Below, piece after piece: positions 1 through 8,704 of a DNA stretch of 64,000 bases. How positions within the stretch are numbered: position 1 is the first letter of the stretch; every line of letters begins with the position of its first letter. The DNA is taken from assembly GCF_023715345.1 (NCBI RefSeq), contig NZ_JAMBNY010000019.1, forward strand, positions 1 through 64,000, written 5' to 3'. A program made the translations under genes and the position numbers. A model generated the notes under the pieces. The model was not told where the DNA came from, did no database searches, and worked only from the letters and a program-made list of their open reading frames with translations. The DNA comes from Paenibacillus camelliae (lineage in GTDB: Bacteria > Bacillota > Bacilli > Paenibacillales > Paenibacillaceae).

Positions 1-68
1 CGCTCGACTTGCATGTATTAGGCACGCCGCCAGCGTTCGTCCTGAGCCAGGATCAAACTCTCCATTAA
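1..68 (-). rRNA. rrs: 16S rRNA, 5' end only (partial)
   Basis: Read on the minus strand this is the universal 16S 5' segment: the AGAGTTTGATCCTGGCTCAG primer site followed by the usual start of helix 6 up to CAAGTCGAGCG at base 1. The rest of the gene lies outside the window. The exact mature 5' end is estimated to within a few bases. Confidence 0.97.
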
Positions 69-281
69 AGTGTTTGATTGCTCATTTATTTCGCTTTTTA
101 TCAACAACTCAACGGGGTTGAATTGTTGATGGCAGTTCTTACTCGTTGTTCAGTTTTCAAGGAACAATGTCGTTCTTATCTCATCTTGCGAGTGTGACTC
201 GAACGTTTTGTTTTTGTGTGTCTGTCGCGATCTCTCGCGGCGACAAGAAATAATATACCACAGGGGCCGCTTATTATGCAA
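69..281 (-). promoter_or_regulatory. rRNA operon promoter and leader
   Basis: On the minus strand a TTGCAT box (276-281) and a TATATT box (252-257) are 18 bp apart and form a plausible rRNA promoter. The roughly 180-nt leader holds a hairpin at 222-246 (TGTCGC/GCGACA), a segment near 150-175 reading CCTTGAAAACTGAACA, which resembles the antitermination/processing leader of Bacillales rRNA operons, and a second hairpin at 100-130 (ATCAACAA/TTGTTGAT) just before the 16S 5' end, likely an RNase processing stem. Only one promoter is obvious. Confidence 0.7.
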
Positions 282-362
282 CCCCCTTTTAAAACTTTTT
301 TAAATTCTTTTTTCAAAACAGCTAGAAACACTAATAGCTAAAGCCTTTATTGATGCTTTCTT

Positions 363-584
363 CTATTTAAGCGTTCGGACATTTAAAGCGTATTTCGATA
401 GCTGCTTAGGTGTCGCGATGCGAGCGTACATCCTAAATATGATCTTATATCGCTTAGCGATTGATTTCCGAATTTCTCCGTCCAGCCTATTGTCGCCTAG
501 ATCAAGAAGCATCTCATCAAGCTCCTTACGTAATACATAATCTAGTTCTTTACATTCTCTATCATTAAACAGCATACCGAGCAT
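363..584 (-). CDS. small conserved-looking protein of unknown function
   Basis: A 73-residue charged, probably helical protein with no signal peptide or membrane segment. Residues 1-35 are acidic and rich in Leu/Glu/Asp; the C-terminal half is basic (RYKIIFRMYARI). The start is supported by a strong site, AAGGAGGAG, 7 nt before the ATG. It is the last gene before the rRNA operon, downstream of the SpoIIM-family gene but separated from it by a terminator. I do not recognise the family. Coding looks real because of the ribosome binding site and sensible composition. Confidence 0.7.
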   Translation of the reverse strand: MLGMLFNDRECKELDYVLRKELDEMLLDLGDNRLDGEIRKSIAKRYKIIFRMYARIATPKQLSKYALNVRTLK

Positions 585-624
585 GAATGAGCTCCTCCTT
601 CAATATCGTTAAGCAAATCAGCAT

Positions 625-655
625 TAAAAAAAGACGATGCTAATCATCGTCTTAT
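625..655 (-). terminator. intrinsic terminator after the SpoIIM-family gene
   Basis: Perfect 9-bp stem AAGACGATG/CATCGTCTT (631-639, 645-653) followed on the minus strand by a run of seven U residues. Confidence 0.85.
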
Positions 656-721
656 TGTTATGGTCAATATTGATCTTTTTTTATACCTGCAAGAGAACAT
701 ATTTGATTGAAGGGAGCGAGC

Positions 722-1354
722 TTAATTGATCGTGGAAGCTAGCCACATCGTAAACGTACTTTCAATAATAGAAGCAATGAGCAGTACCACTGTCGCATAA
801 AGCGCAATAACCCCACACCGTTTAAGCGTATCTTTATAAGAAGCTCCAATCGATTCAAGCTTATTGTGATTGGATATTAACGCCCACATCGTGCTAAACA
901 ACAATCTTCCTAAGCGCAATCCATAAGCAGCTACAATAATTAACGCCGGAATCTCCAATATGCCATGTGGCAGCAATGTCTTCACCACTAAGTCAAACAA
1001 AGATATCGCCATCTGCCCATCAATGGACAGCTTTAATATATAGCCGATCAGCATTCCGTTTATCGCAAGAAAGAACACAGGGAAAATTCCGAAGAATGCA
1101 CCTAAGAATATGACCATGACAGATTTGATTGCATTATTGAAGAAGATAAAGATCATCATCGACATCGTTGGATTGCCGCTCTGATCTATTTGCTCCACTA
1201 ATTGTCCCATAGCGTTCATTTGGTTATTAAGGAAGACAGTAAAGCCCTCGTTAGTCATCCCTACATAAATACTAACAGCAAATATAATCGTAGCTACAAT
1301 AATAAATTGCTTTGTTACCTTCAAATCATGCCACACATTACGCAGTTTAAACAT
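722..1354 (-). CDS. spoIIM: SpoIIM/DUF95-family membrane protein
   Basis: A 210-residue integral membrane protein with about five hydrophobic segments (roughly residues 18-38, 65-100, 115-150 and 180-205) and the family hallmark LLPHGILEIPAL at about residue 128. In Bacillus, SpoIIM works with SpoIID and SpoIIP in peptidoglycan remodelling during engulfment of the forespore. DUF95 paralogues outside sporulation exist, so the exact role is inferred from family and from the sporulation neighbours pdaB, kbaA and gerD. The ATG follows TGAGGTG at good spacing. It is divergent from pdaB. Confidence 0.75.
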   Translation of the reverse strand: MFKLRNVWHDLKVTKQFIIVATIIFAVSIYVGMTNEGFTVFLNNQMNAMGQLVEQIDQSGNPTMSMMIFIFFNNAIKSVMVIFLGAFFGIFPVFFLAINGMLIGYILKLSIDGQMAISLFDLVVKTLLPHGILEIPALIIVAAYGLRLGRLLFSTMWALISNHNKLESIGASYKDTLKRCGVIALYATVVLLIASIIESTFTMWLASTIN

Positions 1355-1378
1355 TTTATCACCTCATCAATAAAACAT

Positions 1379-1407
1379 TGAATATCTTTTTTGTACGAGC
1401 ATAGATT
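1379..1407 (+). promoter_or_regulatory. possible sporulation-sigma promoter for pdaB
   Basis: TGAATA (1379-1384) and CATAGATT (1400-1407), 15 bp apart, resemble SigE/SigG-type elements (TGAATA and CATACTA-like). The spacing is a little short, so this is tentative. Confidence 0.35.
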
Positions 1408-1472
1408 GTACTATAGGTCTGACAAGCCCGATTCAGTAAATTACACGGTAAGTAGAGAGGAGAATAATATCA

Positions 1473-2237
1473 ATGAATTCTTTTTTTGTGTTATCTGCCA
1501 GCAAAATAAAAAAGTACTTCTTTTTAACGATTGCACTCGTGTTTGCAGTCGGGGTAATTTACACTGAGCGAGACAATATTACTGTATTCGCACCACAGCA
1601 GCCACTTGCGATCTACAACGTACCTACAGAGCGTAATGTCGTTGCTCTAACCTTTGACATTAGCTGGGGTGACAAGCGTCTGGAGCCTATCTTAGAAGTG
1701 CTTAAACAGAAAGACATTACTTCAGCAACCTTCTTCGTATCCTCTGTATGGAGTCAGCAGCATCCTGAGCTCGTTAAAAAGATTCAAGAGGCTGGCTACG
1801 AAATTGGCAGCCATGGTCACAAGCATGATAATTATTCTACTTTAACTGACGAAGAGATACGCAGTCAGATAACTACAGCTCATAGTATTATATCAGAGGT
1901 CACAGGTACAAGTCCTAATTTAATTCGTTTGCCTAATGGTGATTTTGATAAGCGCGTGCTTAAGATCGCTAGCGAGCTTCAATATCAAGTGATTCAATGG
2001 GATACCGATTCAATGGATTGGTTAAGCATCGGTACCGAAAAAATTGCTGATCGTGTCATTTCCCGTGCGCATCCTGGAGACATTATTCTTATGCATGCTA
2101 GTGACTCAGCTAAACAAACACATCTTGCTCTGCCTATTATTATTGATCAGCTGCGCGATAAAGGTTATGACTTCGTATCTGTATCTGAGCTGCTTACTCA
2201 AACAGAAACGCAAGGTCAATCTGTTACGAGCTCTTAG
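1473..2237 (+). CDS. pdaB: polysaccharide deacetylase-family sporulation protein PdaB
   Basis: 254 residues with an N-terminal membrane anchor (about 13-33) and a NodB homology domain from residue 60. The first motif reads TFDISWGD rather than TFDDGP, a variation known from PdaB proteins that leaves deacetylase activity uncertain. SHGHKHDN supplies the metal-binding His pair, RLPNGDF gives motif 3, and GDIILMHASDS gives the last His. In Bacillus subtilis PdaB is needed to keep spores stable late in development. The start has GAGAGGAG upstream. It is convergent with kbaA, with no clear terminator between them. Confidence 0.9.
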   Translation: MNSFFVLSASKIKKYFFLTIALVFAVGVIYTERDNITVFAPQQPLAIYNVPTERNVVALTFDISWGDKRLEPILEVLKQKDITSATFFVSSVWSQQHPELVKKIQEAGYEIGSHGHKHDNYSTLTDEEIRSQITTAHSIISEVTGTSPNLIRLPNGDFDKRVLKIASELQYQVIQWDTDSMDWLSIGTEKIADRVISRAHPGDIILMHASDSAKQTHLALPIIIDQLRDKGYDFVSVSELLTQTETQGQSVTSS

Positions 2238-2303
2238 GTTAACGAGGATCATTAACTTACAAGCATAACAAATTTACCTTGCGTCCTATAATTCATCATC
2301 TTA

Positions 2304-2927
2304 TTAAACAGCCGTTTTTGCTGGTACGCCAGCGGAAGCGGCTGTCGCATTTCCAGTAAGCTTAGCCATCTGATGGTTTTGATATAAGTTACAAACAAAG
2401 AGTGGAAGCATCATAAAGATGATAGCCCCTACATTGTTCTCACCTTGAATGGCTGGGTAGGATTCAATCGATGTGATAACAAACATTAAGAACATCGTTG
2501 GAATAAAAGCAGAGCGATTCGTCTGTTTTACCTTGAACCAGGAAGCAGCTAATGACAGGATAAACAGGCTTAGCGGTAAAACCCAGAAGAACCAATTGTT
2601 CATTCTGCCATCATACAATACGTATCCTAGCAGAAAAACAGCGAATATGGTTGTATAACCCTGCAGCGCGTTCCATAAGTATTTTTTACGAAACACACTT
2701 AACGCGATATAGTTGAGTGTTAAGTAAGCGAAAAAACACATTTGACTAAATGCGCCAATTACTGTGCCCGCAAGAAGCATCATGAACAGGTTAAAGCCTG
2801 TAGCCTTAATACCTAAAAAACCAAATTCTTGATCAGTTAGCAGCATAGTTAGCCCTAGTACCATACATACGGCAGCACCGATAGCCATGGTGCTCCAAAA
2901 TAAGAAAAACCATTTTCTAATAGTCAC
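2304..2927 (-). CDS. kbaA: KinB-signalling pathway activation protein KbaA
   Basis: A 207-residue polytopic membrane protein with about six hydrophobic helices, starting MTIRKWFFLFWSTMAIGA. It matches KbaA in length, topology and location between pdaB and gerD, the arrangement in Bacillus. KbaA influences the KinB branch of the phosphorelay that triggers sporulation. The C-terminal tail is short and Ala-rich. Its neighbours on both sides are plus-strand genes, so it is likely a single-gene transcript. Confidence 0.85.
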   Translation of the reverse strand: MTIRKWFFLFWSTMAIGAAVCMVLGLTMLLTDQEFGFLGIKATGFNLFMMLLAGTVIGAFSQMCFFAYLTLNYIALSVFRKKYLWNALQGYTTIFAVFLLGYVLYDGRMNNWFFWVLPLSLFILSLAASWFKVKQTNRSAFIPTMFLMFVITSIESYPAIQGENNVGAIIFMMLPLFVCNLYQNHQMAKLTGNATAASAGVPAKTAV

Positions 2928-3050
2928 GCCAAAATTCCTCCTGAATATTGATTTACACGACGATGTTTACTTTTTAATTTATGGGGATCTTTTGAACAAC
3001 CTCTTTTACTGTATTTTACCACGTTCACACAAAAATGCTAACAAGCACTA

Positions 3051-3079
3051 TGATAAAACATCGAACATTGCGCATGCTA
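3051..3079 (+). promoter_or_regulatory. candidate SigG promoter of gerD
   Basis: TGATAA (3051-3056) and CATGCTA (3073-3079), 16 bp apart, are close to the SigG consensus (TGAATA, CATACTA), about 40 nt upstream of the gerD start. gerD is SigG-dependent in Bacillus, which fits. Confidence 0.5.
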
Positions 3080-3118
3080 TAGGTACGAGACATTTTTTAT
3101 GTAGGAGGTATTTTTATC

Positions 3119-3817
3119 ATGCGACATTTTATTGCTTTGTCTATGCTTATAGCCTCCATTACCCTTCTAACAAGCTGCAGCACTGGAGGCAGCGGCGGTG
3201 GTGGAGAATCCTCCGCTATGACCTACAAGGATATGAAGTCGATGGTCATCGATATTCTTAAAACAGAGGATGCACAAAAGGCGTTGCAGGAATCCGCCAG
3301 CGCTCAATCCGGCTATAAGGCACAGAGCGCTACGATGCTCAATGCACAAGATCAAGAGTCGGTTCGATTAGCAGTAAAGGATGTCATCCTCTCACCAGAG
3401 TATGATGAAGTATTAAAATCATTAATGACTGATACCCGCTTCGCAGGTGAATTTTCTAAAGCCGTTAATGAAATGAATAAAGATCTTCATGTTGAACTTA
3501 TAAAGGATCCCCAGTATCAAGAAGGACTCGTATCGGCATTCGAGTCTGATCATTTGCAGAAGGTGATCTTAAAAGTCTTCAAGGGACCGGAATATCGCAA
3601 GGAATTGATGACATTAATGCAGGAGTCACTTAAAAATCCGATCTTCAAAATGCAGCTGCTTGACCTGATGAAACAGGCCGTAGCAGATGAGCTAACCGTT
3701 AAGCCCCAATCTGTTAGCGGTAGTGGAGAAGAAAGCGGACAAAGCAACTCCGGCTCAGACAAAGAATCTGAATCATCTAAGGATAAGGCCGGCGGTGAAT
3801 CTGAAAAAGAATCCTAA
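3119..3817 (+). CDS. gerD: spore germination lipoprotein GerD
   Basis: 232 residues beginning with a lipoprotein signal peptide whose lipobox LTSC places the acylated Cys at residue 20. A Gly/Ser linker follows, then a helical core (about 33-190) and a disordered Ser/Glu/Lys-rich tail. GerD is an inner-membrane lipoprotein that helps cluster nutrient germinant receptors into the germinosome of the spore. The RBS GTAGGAGG precedes the ATG. A hairpin terminator follows directly. It lies convergent to salA, as in Bacillus. Confidence 0.92.
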   Translation: MRHFIALSMLIASITLLTSCSTGGSGGGGESSAMTYKDMKSMVIDILKTEDAQKALQESASAQSGYKAQSATMLNAQDQESVRLAVKDVILSPEYDEVLKSLMTDTRFAGEFSKAVNEMNKDLHVELIKDPQYQEGLVSAFESDHLQKVILKVFKGPEYRKELMTLMQESLKNPIFKMQLLDLMKQAVADELTVKPQSVSGSGEESGQSNSGSDKESESSKDKAGGESEKES

Positions 3818-3820
3818 GTC

Positions 3821-3857
3821 AAAAAGCTCCGAAGCATCAATGCTCGGAGCTTTTTTA
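3821..3857. terminator. bidirectional terminator between gerD and salA
   Basis: Stem AAAAAGCTCCGA/TCGGAGCTTTTT with T-runs on both sides, so it can stop gerD (plus) and salA (minus). Confidence 0.9.
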
Positions 3858-3866
3858 TATCCTCTA

Positions 3867-4952
3867 TTATTCGCAATGCTTCATCACTTTTTGTGCCAGC
3901 TCTTGATACAGCTCGCCAATCGGTGTATCTGCTGCAAATACACTTGGTGAAAAGTTTGGATCGAGCGGGTGGTTTTCAGGCTGTCCTAGCGGAATTTGTG
4001 CTAACAGCTCACAATGAAGCGTCTCTGCAAGCTTGCCTCCACCACCGCGACCAAATACATACTCCCGTTCACCGGTTAGCTTCGATTCGAAATATGACAT
4101 ATTTTCAACGACACCGATAATTTCATGCTCCGTCTTAATGGCCATTGCACCTGCACGTGCAGCTACAAAGGAGGCCGTTGCATGAGGGGTAGTCACGATG
4201 ATTTCTTTACTCTGCGGAATCATTTGATGAACATCAAGCGCCACATCACCTGTTCCTGGTGGAAGATCTAGCAGCACATAATCCAGTTCTCCCCACTCGA
4301 TCTCCTGGAAGAAGTTGCGCAGCATCTTTCCAAGCATAGGTCCTCGCCATACAATTGGACTATTGTCCTCTACGAAGAAGCCCATAGAGATAACTTTAAC
4401 ACCAAATCGCTCAATCGGAATGACACGGTCATTAATGACTTCAGGACGTTCTTCAATGCCCATCATATCAGGCACACTAAATCCATAGATATCCGCATCA
4501 ATAATGCCTACTCGCTTCCCGCTGCGAGCAAGAGCTGTCGCTAGATTAACGGTAACTGTTGATTTTCCTACGCCGCCTTTGCCCGATGCAATCGCAATAA
4601 AGTTTACATTGCTTTGCTCGGTAAGTAACGGACTTTGCAAATTCGCACCATGGCCTTGCACCTTGGGCTGAGACTGCTGCTTCGATGCTCCACTTTCCTG
4701 CTGCTGATGGGCTGTAGCTGCAACACCACTGTCTCTGAATCGGCAATACAATGCTGTCGCTCCAGCTTCCTTCAAGCTATCGAGCAGAACAGCTTCAATT
4801 GCAGACTGCTGCTCCTGAGCAGCACCCAAAATCGTTACAGATACCTGATCATTACGCACCATTACGTCTCGAAAGCTTATTTGATTCGCACCATATTGAG
4901 ATGCAAGTATTGACTCAATCGTTGATACCGCTAGTTCACGTGTAATTGCCAT
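3867..4952 (-). CDS. salA: Mrp/NBP35-family P-loop ATPase (SalA/ApbC)
   Basis: 361 residues. An N-terminal MIP18/DUF59-like domain (1-85) is joined by a Gln/Ser-rich linker to a ParA-like ATPase. The deviant Walker A is SGKGGVGKS near residue 120, followed by DADIYGFS and LLDLPPGTGD. Family members carry iron-sulfur clusters; in B. subtilis SalA also acts as a regulator affecting degradative enzymes and sporulation. I place the start at MAITREL, preceded by AAGGTGGG; an in-frame start 34 codons upstream has no such site. Downstream of cwlD, as in Bacillus. Confidence 0.9.
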   Translation of the reverse strand: MAITRELAVSTIESILASQYGANQISFRDVMVRNDQVSVTILGAAQEQQSAIEAVLLDSLKEAGATALYCRFRDSGVAATAHQQQESGASKQQSQPKVQGHGANLQSPLLTEQSNVNFIAIASGKGGVGKSTVTVNLATALARSGKRVGIIDADIYGFSVPDMMGIEERPEVINDRVIPIERFGVKVISMGFFVEDNSPIVWRGPMLGKMLRNFFQEIEWGELDYVLLDLPPGTGDVALDVHQMIPQSKEIIVTTPHATASFVAARAGAMAIKTEHEIIGVVENMSYFESKLTGEREYVFGRGGGGKLAETLHCELLAQIPLGQPENHPLDPNFSPSVFAADTPIGELYQELAQKVMKHCE

Positions 4953-5057
4953 CTCTATTCCCACCTTTTTAGTTAAGCGCTTTAGTCTTATATATATAGC
5001 ATAGGCGGTTTGCGAGCAGAAGTGAAGGGCTGCCTGCAAATTTTCACATTTCAATCA

Positions 5058-5825
5058 TTATTCCACTTGTTCCTTCGCACTATTCTGAGTGACATACTGC
5101 AATATCCCTTTGTAGATCGAAGCCGCGACAGTGCGTTGATACTGAGCATCGACGAGCAGCTGTGATTCTGCCGGGTTAGAGAGAAACCCAACTTCAACGA
5201 GAGCAGCAGGGATGTGTTGCATCGCCTTCAAAATATAAATCGTCTCCACCGTATTGGCTTCCCGATTCGTATTCTCAAGATTAAGTTTCAGCTGCTCTTG
5301 AATCGCTTTAGCAAGTACTTCACTTTCCTCTATCGCGGTCTTGTGATAGAACGTTTGAGCACCAGACCATCTTTCCTGCGGGATACTATTCATATGGATG
5401 CTGATGAGCAGCTCCGGATTAGCTTCTTGGAGCAAGGATACCCGCTTTAACAGATCCTCTGTTTTCCGTTTGCTGTACGATTTCGTATCATCCTGGGCAA
5501 GATCGTAATCCCCTTCGCGAGTCATAAATACAATCGCACCCGCTTCTTGCAAATAATCTCTTACATACAGCGCAATGGACAAGCTTAGATCCTTTTCAAT
5601 TGCCCCACTTTTACTAACTGCCCCTCCATCCACACCTCCGTGACCAGCATCTATCGCGATCGTCATTCCTGATAGCGGCAGACTCCAGGTTGACCACGTA
5701 CTGCTTGAAGGTGGTGTGCGGCTTAATAAAAACACTGCTATGACCACCAAACCTAATCCGGCTAACAATCGCATCTTGCTTTTAGGCGACAGCCATACAA
5801 TAAAACGCTGACGAAATTTAAGCAT
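5058..5825 (-). CDS. cwlD: germination-associated N-acetylmuramoyl-L-alanine amidase CwlD
   Basis: 255 residues: an N-terminal membrane anchor (about 20-38) and an Amidase_3 domain with zinc ligands GHGG, the Glu in EKDL, and SIHMNS, plus the catalytic Glu in LVEVGFLSN. CwlD, acting with PdaA, makes muramic-delta-lactam in the spore cortex so that germination enzymes can recognise it. The start is the ATG at 5825 because GAGGTGG lies 6 nt upstream; an upstream TTG would add 25 residues but lacks a site. The ribosome binding site can pair with an upstream CCACCT tract (see findings). Confidence 0.9.
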   Translation of the reverse strand: MLKFRQRFIVWLSPKSKMRLLAGLGLVVIAVFLLSRTPPSSSTWSTWSLPLSGMTIAIDAGHGGVDGGAVSKSGAIEKDLSLSIALYVRDYLQEAGAIVFMTREGDYDLAQDDTKSYSKRKTEDLLKRVSLLQEANPELLISIHMNSIPQERWSGAQTFYHKTAIEESEVLAKAIQEQLKLNLENTNREANTVETIYILKAMQHIPAALVEVGFLSNPAESQLLVDAQYQRTVAASIYKGILQYVTQNSAKEQVE

Positions 5826-5934
5826 AAAAAACCACCTCATAGCCATTTTCATAGAACGTACAAGCTGCAACAAGCAGGTACTTCTATATATATGGGACAA
5901 GGTGGTTTTTTATGAATTAACTATAGTAGTAGAT

Positions 5935-5999
5935 GTTCAAAAGTCCAACTTTGATTACGAAGTCACGCGTTGAGGCGTACTCGACATCGAATATTGAAC
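5935..5999 (-). repeat. dispersed structured repeat, 65-bp internally deleted copy (J), inverted
   Basis: Starts GTTCAA and ends TTGAAC. Read on the minus strand it matches the right half of the 167-bp family (ATTCGATGTCGAGTACGC, then CAACGCGTGAC, then ATCAAAGTTGGA). The left half, including the variable stem, is missing, and the orientation is opposite to all other copies. It sits between the cysN stop and cwlD. Confidence 0.75.
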
Positions 6000-6004
6000 A
6001 AATA

Positions 6005-7603
6005 TTAACGAACGAGAATATTGCGATACTTGCCAAAGTCTCCGCTTGAACCAGTACCAACTTCAAGCCCATTCACATCAAGCAATGGCCATTGAGGGTC
6101 ACGAGCACCGAAGCCTGTAAATATACCGCCACGTACGTTAGCAAAGCCAGCATCATTGGCAAGTACATCAAAATCAGCAGGGTATCCGCATTGCTCGCTT
6201 TGAAGTGGCAATGCATCACCCTTCGTATACGTAGCTGCTGGATGCTTTTGTCGCAAGATCATGTTCACAGCAGGATCAAACAGGAAGCTATCGAACAAAT
6301 TAACCTGAAGCTTAACCTCTCCATCCACGAGCAATACGCTGTCATCGTTTTGATCACTAATGGAAACAATCACTCCGCATGCTGCTGTCGCGTGCGTAAC
6401 ACGATCAATCAATATAAGTCCGCCCATCGTCTTGTGTGATTGGAACTCATCGACAACAAGCGGTTCAGCTACGACGATATCGCAGCTTACTAGCTCATTT
6501 TTAACAGCGCTAGTAGCCGGTAGCAGCTCTCCATTATTAACGTCAACCTTATGATGAATCTCTGTCACAATAGCCGGCAACAGCTTAGTGCCAACCTTGA
6601 TCCAATATTCCTTACCGGGAACCAGCTGCTGTTCATCCATCCATAGCAGCGTCGCGGATAACGTCGTCGCGGTTTGCAGACCAGCGTCTCGCGTCAGCAC
6701 ACATCCACGCGAAACGTCTACCTCACGATCCAGCTGTATGGTAACAGGCTGTCCGGCAATCGCACGCTCTACCTTCGTGTCACCAACATATAGTGACTTG
6801 ACGATTGCCGTCTCGCCACTTGGTAAAATCGTAATCGTCTCGCCAACTTCAACTTTACCTGCTTCGATCTGACCTTGGAAGCCACGGAAGCTATGGTCAG
6901 GACGACTAACCCGCTGCACAGGCATGTAAAAGCCTTGCTCTATGACATCTCCGGATATATCGACCGTTTCCAGATGCTCGAGCAATGTCGGGCCATCATA
7001 CCACGGCATATTAGCCGAACGCTGCGTTACATTGTCACCTTCTGTTGCCGAAACAGGAATAATTAGCGTATTCTCTAGACCAAGTCCTTTGCTTAGCTGT
7101 TCGATATCCTCGGAAATGTCCAGGAAGCGGCGTTGGTCATAGCCAGCAAGATCAATTTTATTTACGGCAAATACAAAATGCTTAATCCCCATCAGCGCAC
7201 AGATCCGAGCGTGGCGACGAGTTTGCACCAAAACACCTTGTGTAGCATCTAGTAAAATAATTGCCAAATCTGCGAATGCCGCACCGACTGCCATATTGCG
7301 AGTATACTCCTCATGTCCCGGAGTATCGGCAACGATAAAGCTGCGACGGTCTGTATTAAAATATCGATAAGCGACATCAATCGTAATGCCTTGCTCACGC
7401 TCTGCCATCAATCCATCAAGCAATAGTGAATAGTCGATTGCACCGTTACGGCTGCCAACCTGACTATCTAGCAAAAGTGCTTGCTCTTGGTCTGCGTACA
7501 GCATTTTTGAATCATATAAAATATGACCGATCAACGTAGACTTTCCGTCGTCGACGCTGCCACAGGTAATAAATTTTAGAAGACTGCTTTCTGCATGACT
7601 CAT
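6005..7603 (-). CDS. cysN: sulfate adenylyltransferase subunit 1 (GTPase CysN)
   Basis: 532 residues, an EF-Tu-like GTPase: G1 GSVDDGKST (16-24), G3 DTPGHE, G4 NKID, then beta-barrel domains. With CysD it makes adenosine phosphosulfate (APS) from sulfate and ATP, driven by GTP hydrolysis. It is longer than the usual roughly 475 residues; the C-terminal extension shows no P-loop, so it is not a CysNC fusion with APS kinase. Its ATG overlaps the cysD TAA by one base (TAATG), so the two are translationally coupled. It is followed by the short repeat J rather than a clear terminator. Confidence 0.93.
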   Translation of the reverse strand: MSHAESSLLKFITCGSVDDGKSTLIGHILYDSKMLYADQEQALLLDSQVGSRNGAIDYSLLLDGLMAEREQGITIDVAYRYFNTDRRSFIVADTPGHEEYTRNMAVGAAFADLAIILLDATQGVLVQTRRHARICALMGIKHFVFAVNKIDLAGYDQRRFLDISEDIEQLSKGLGLENTLIIPVSATEGDNVTQRSANMPWYDGPTLLEHLETVDISGDVIEQGFYMPVQRVSRPDHSFRGFQGQIEAGKVEVGETITILPSGETAIVKSLYVGDTKVERAIAGQPVTIQLDREVDVSRGCVLTRDAGLQTATTLSATLLWMDEQQLVPGKEYWIKVGTKLLPAIVTEIHHKVDVNNGELLPATSAVKNELVSCDIVVAEPLVVDEFQSHKTMGGLILIDRVTHATAACGVIVSISDQNDDSVLLVDGEVKLQVNLFDSFLFDPAVNMILRQKHPAATYTKGDALPLQSEQCGYPADFDVLANDAGFANVRGGIFTGFGARDPQWPLLDVNGLEVGTGSSGDFGKYRNILVR

Positions 7604-8499
7604 TAGAAATACCCCTCCCGTTTGCGACGCTCCATGCTGCCCGCGGCTTCTTTGTCAATGACGCGGCTTGTACGTTCGGAAGTGGTTGCCGACAATGTCT
7701 CCGCAATAACCTCATCGAGCGTATCTGCATCTGACTCAACCCCGCCTGTAAGTGGGTAACAGCCTAGTGTACGGAAACGCACCTTCTTCATTTCAGGAGT
7801 TTCACCAGGCAGAAGTCTCATGCGGCTATCGTCCACCATAATAATATTGCCATCACGGTGCACAACTGGACGCTCTGCTGCAAAATACAGTGGAACAATC
7901 TCGATCTTCTCGCGCTGGATATATTGCCAAATATCCTTCTCTGTCCAGTTAGAGATCGGGAATACGCGCATGCTCTCCCCTTTGTGGATGCGTGTATTGT
8001 ACAGCTTCCACATTTCTGGACGTTGGTTTTTAGGGTCCCATGTGTGCTGCTCGTTACGGAATGAGAAGATACGTTCCTTCGCGCGAGACTTTTCCTCGTC
8101 GCGACGTCCGCCTCCGAAAGCGGCAGTAAACTGATACTTCGTCAACGCTTCTTTGAGAGCTTGCGTTTTCATAATATCGGTGTACGCTGCTCCGTGATCA
8201 AACGGGTTGATCCCTTCCGCAATAGCAGCTTCGTTGCGGTGTACAATTAGCTCAACACCCAGCTCCTTCGCTCGACGGTCACGGAATTCAATCATTTCGC
8301 GAAATTTCCAACTCGTATCTATCTGAAGCAACGGAAATGGCGGTTTTTCTGGATAAAATGCCTTCATTGCAAGATGAAGCATCACGGATGAATCTTTACC
8401 AATCGAATACAGCATAACCGGGCGCTCGCACTCAGCGGCAACCTCACGGAAAATGTAGATTGCTTCAGCCTCCAGCTTATCTAAATGTGTCAGCGACAT
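7603..8499 (-). CDS. cysD: sulfate adenylyltransferase subunit 2 (CysD)
   Basis: 298 residues, an ATP-pyrophosphatase-fold protein with the PP-loop [13 protein letters not shown] at about residue 35 and the family motif [16 protein letters not shown]. Forms the catalytic half of the CysDN ATP sulfurylase. The start is [17 protein letters not shown] lies 7 nt upstream, whereas a start nine codons earlier has no site. First gene of a cysD-cysN operon, divergent from a LacI-family regulator. Confidence 0.94.
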   Translation of the reverse strand: MSLTHLDKLEAEAIYIFREVAAECERPVMLYSIGKDSSVMLHLAMKAFYPEKPPFPLLQIDTSWKFREMIEFRDRRAKELGVELIVHRNEAAIAEGINPFDHGAAYTDIMKTQALKEALTKYQFTAAFGGGRRDEEKSRAKERIFSFRNEQHTWDPKNQRPEMWKLYNTRIHKGESMRVFPISNWTEKDIWQYIQREKIEIVPLYFAAERPVVHRDGNIIMVDDSRMRLLPGETPEMKKVRFRTLGCYPLTGGVESDADTLDEVIAETLSATTSERTSRVIDKEAAGSMERRKREGYF

Positions 8500-8535
8500 G
8501 TGTATCACTCCTATATTGCCAATCAATTTGATTTC

Positions 8536-8704
8536 ATTATATGATTTATCCTAGTGGAATACTAGTATTAATTACGCAAACGTTTTACTTGCATAATTGC
8601 TTAATATTGCATAGGATTTGCGCAAATTGGCTTTAGTTTTACGCAAAAAGCCGTTATGATCATAGTGAGCTGATCTTTTTAATCAAATTGAACATATTAT
8701 TCGA
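8536..8704. promoter_or_regulatory. cysD / LacI-regulator divergent control region
   Basis: A TATAAT box for cysD lies at 8536-8541 (minus). Next to it is a 12-bp palindrome AATACTAGTATT (8558-8569), then AAACGTTT (8578-8585) inside a LacI/CcpA-like CG-centred palindrome, then four TTGC motifs at 8589, 8597, 8607 and 8618 spaced 8-11 bp. Candidate operators for the divergently encoded LacI-family regulator and/or a sulfur regulator; assignments are inferred. Confidence 0.4.

Noticed and set aside
2940..3000. CTTTTGAACAACCTCTTTT resembling the right end of the dispersed repeat family
   Set aside because: Only the last about 15 bases match; no left end or internal stem, so chance similarity in AT-rich DNA is likely.
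6005..7603. CysN extension as a fused APS kinase (CysNC)
   Set aside because: The extension of about 55 residues is too short and has no P-loop.
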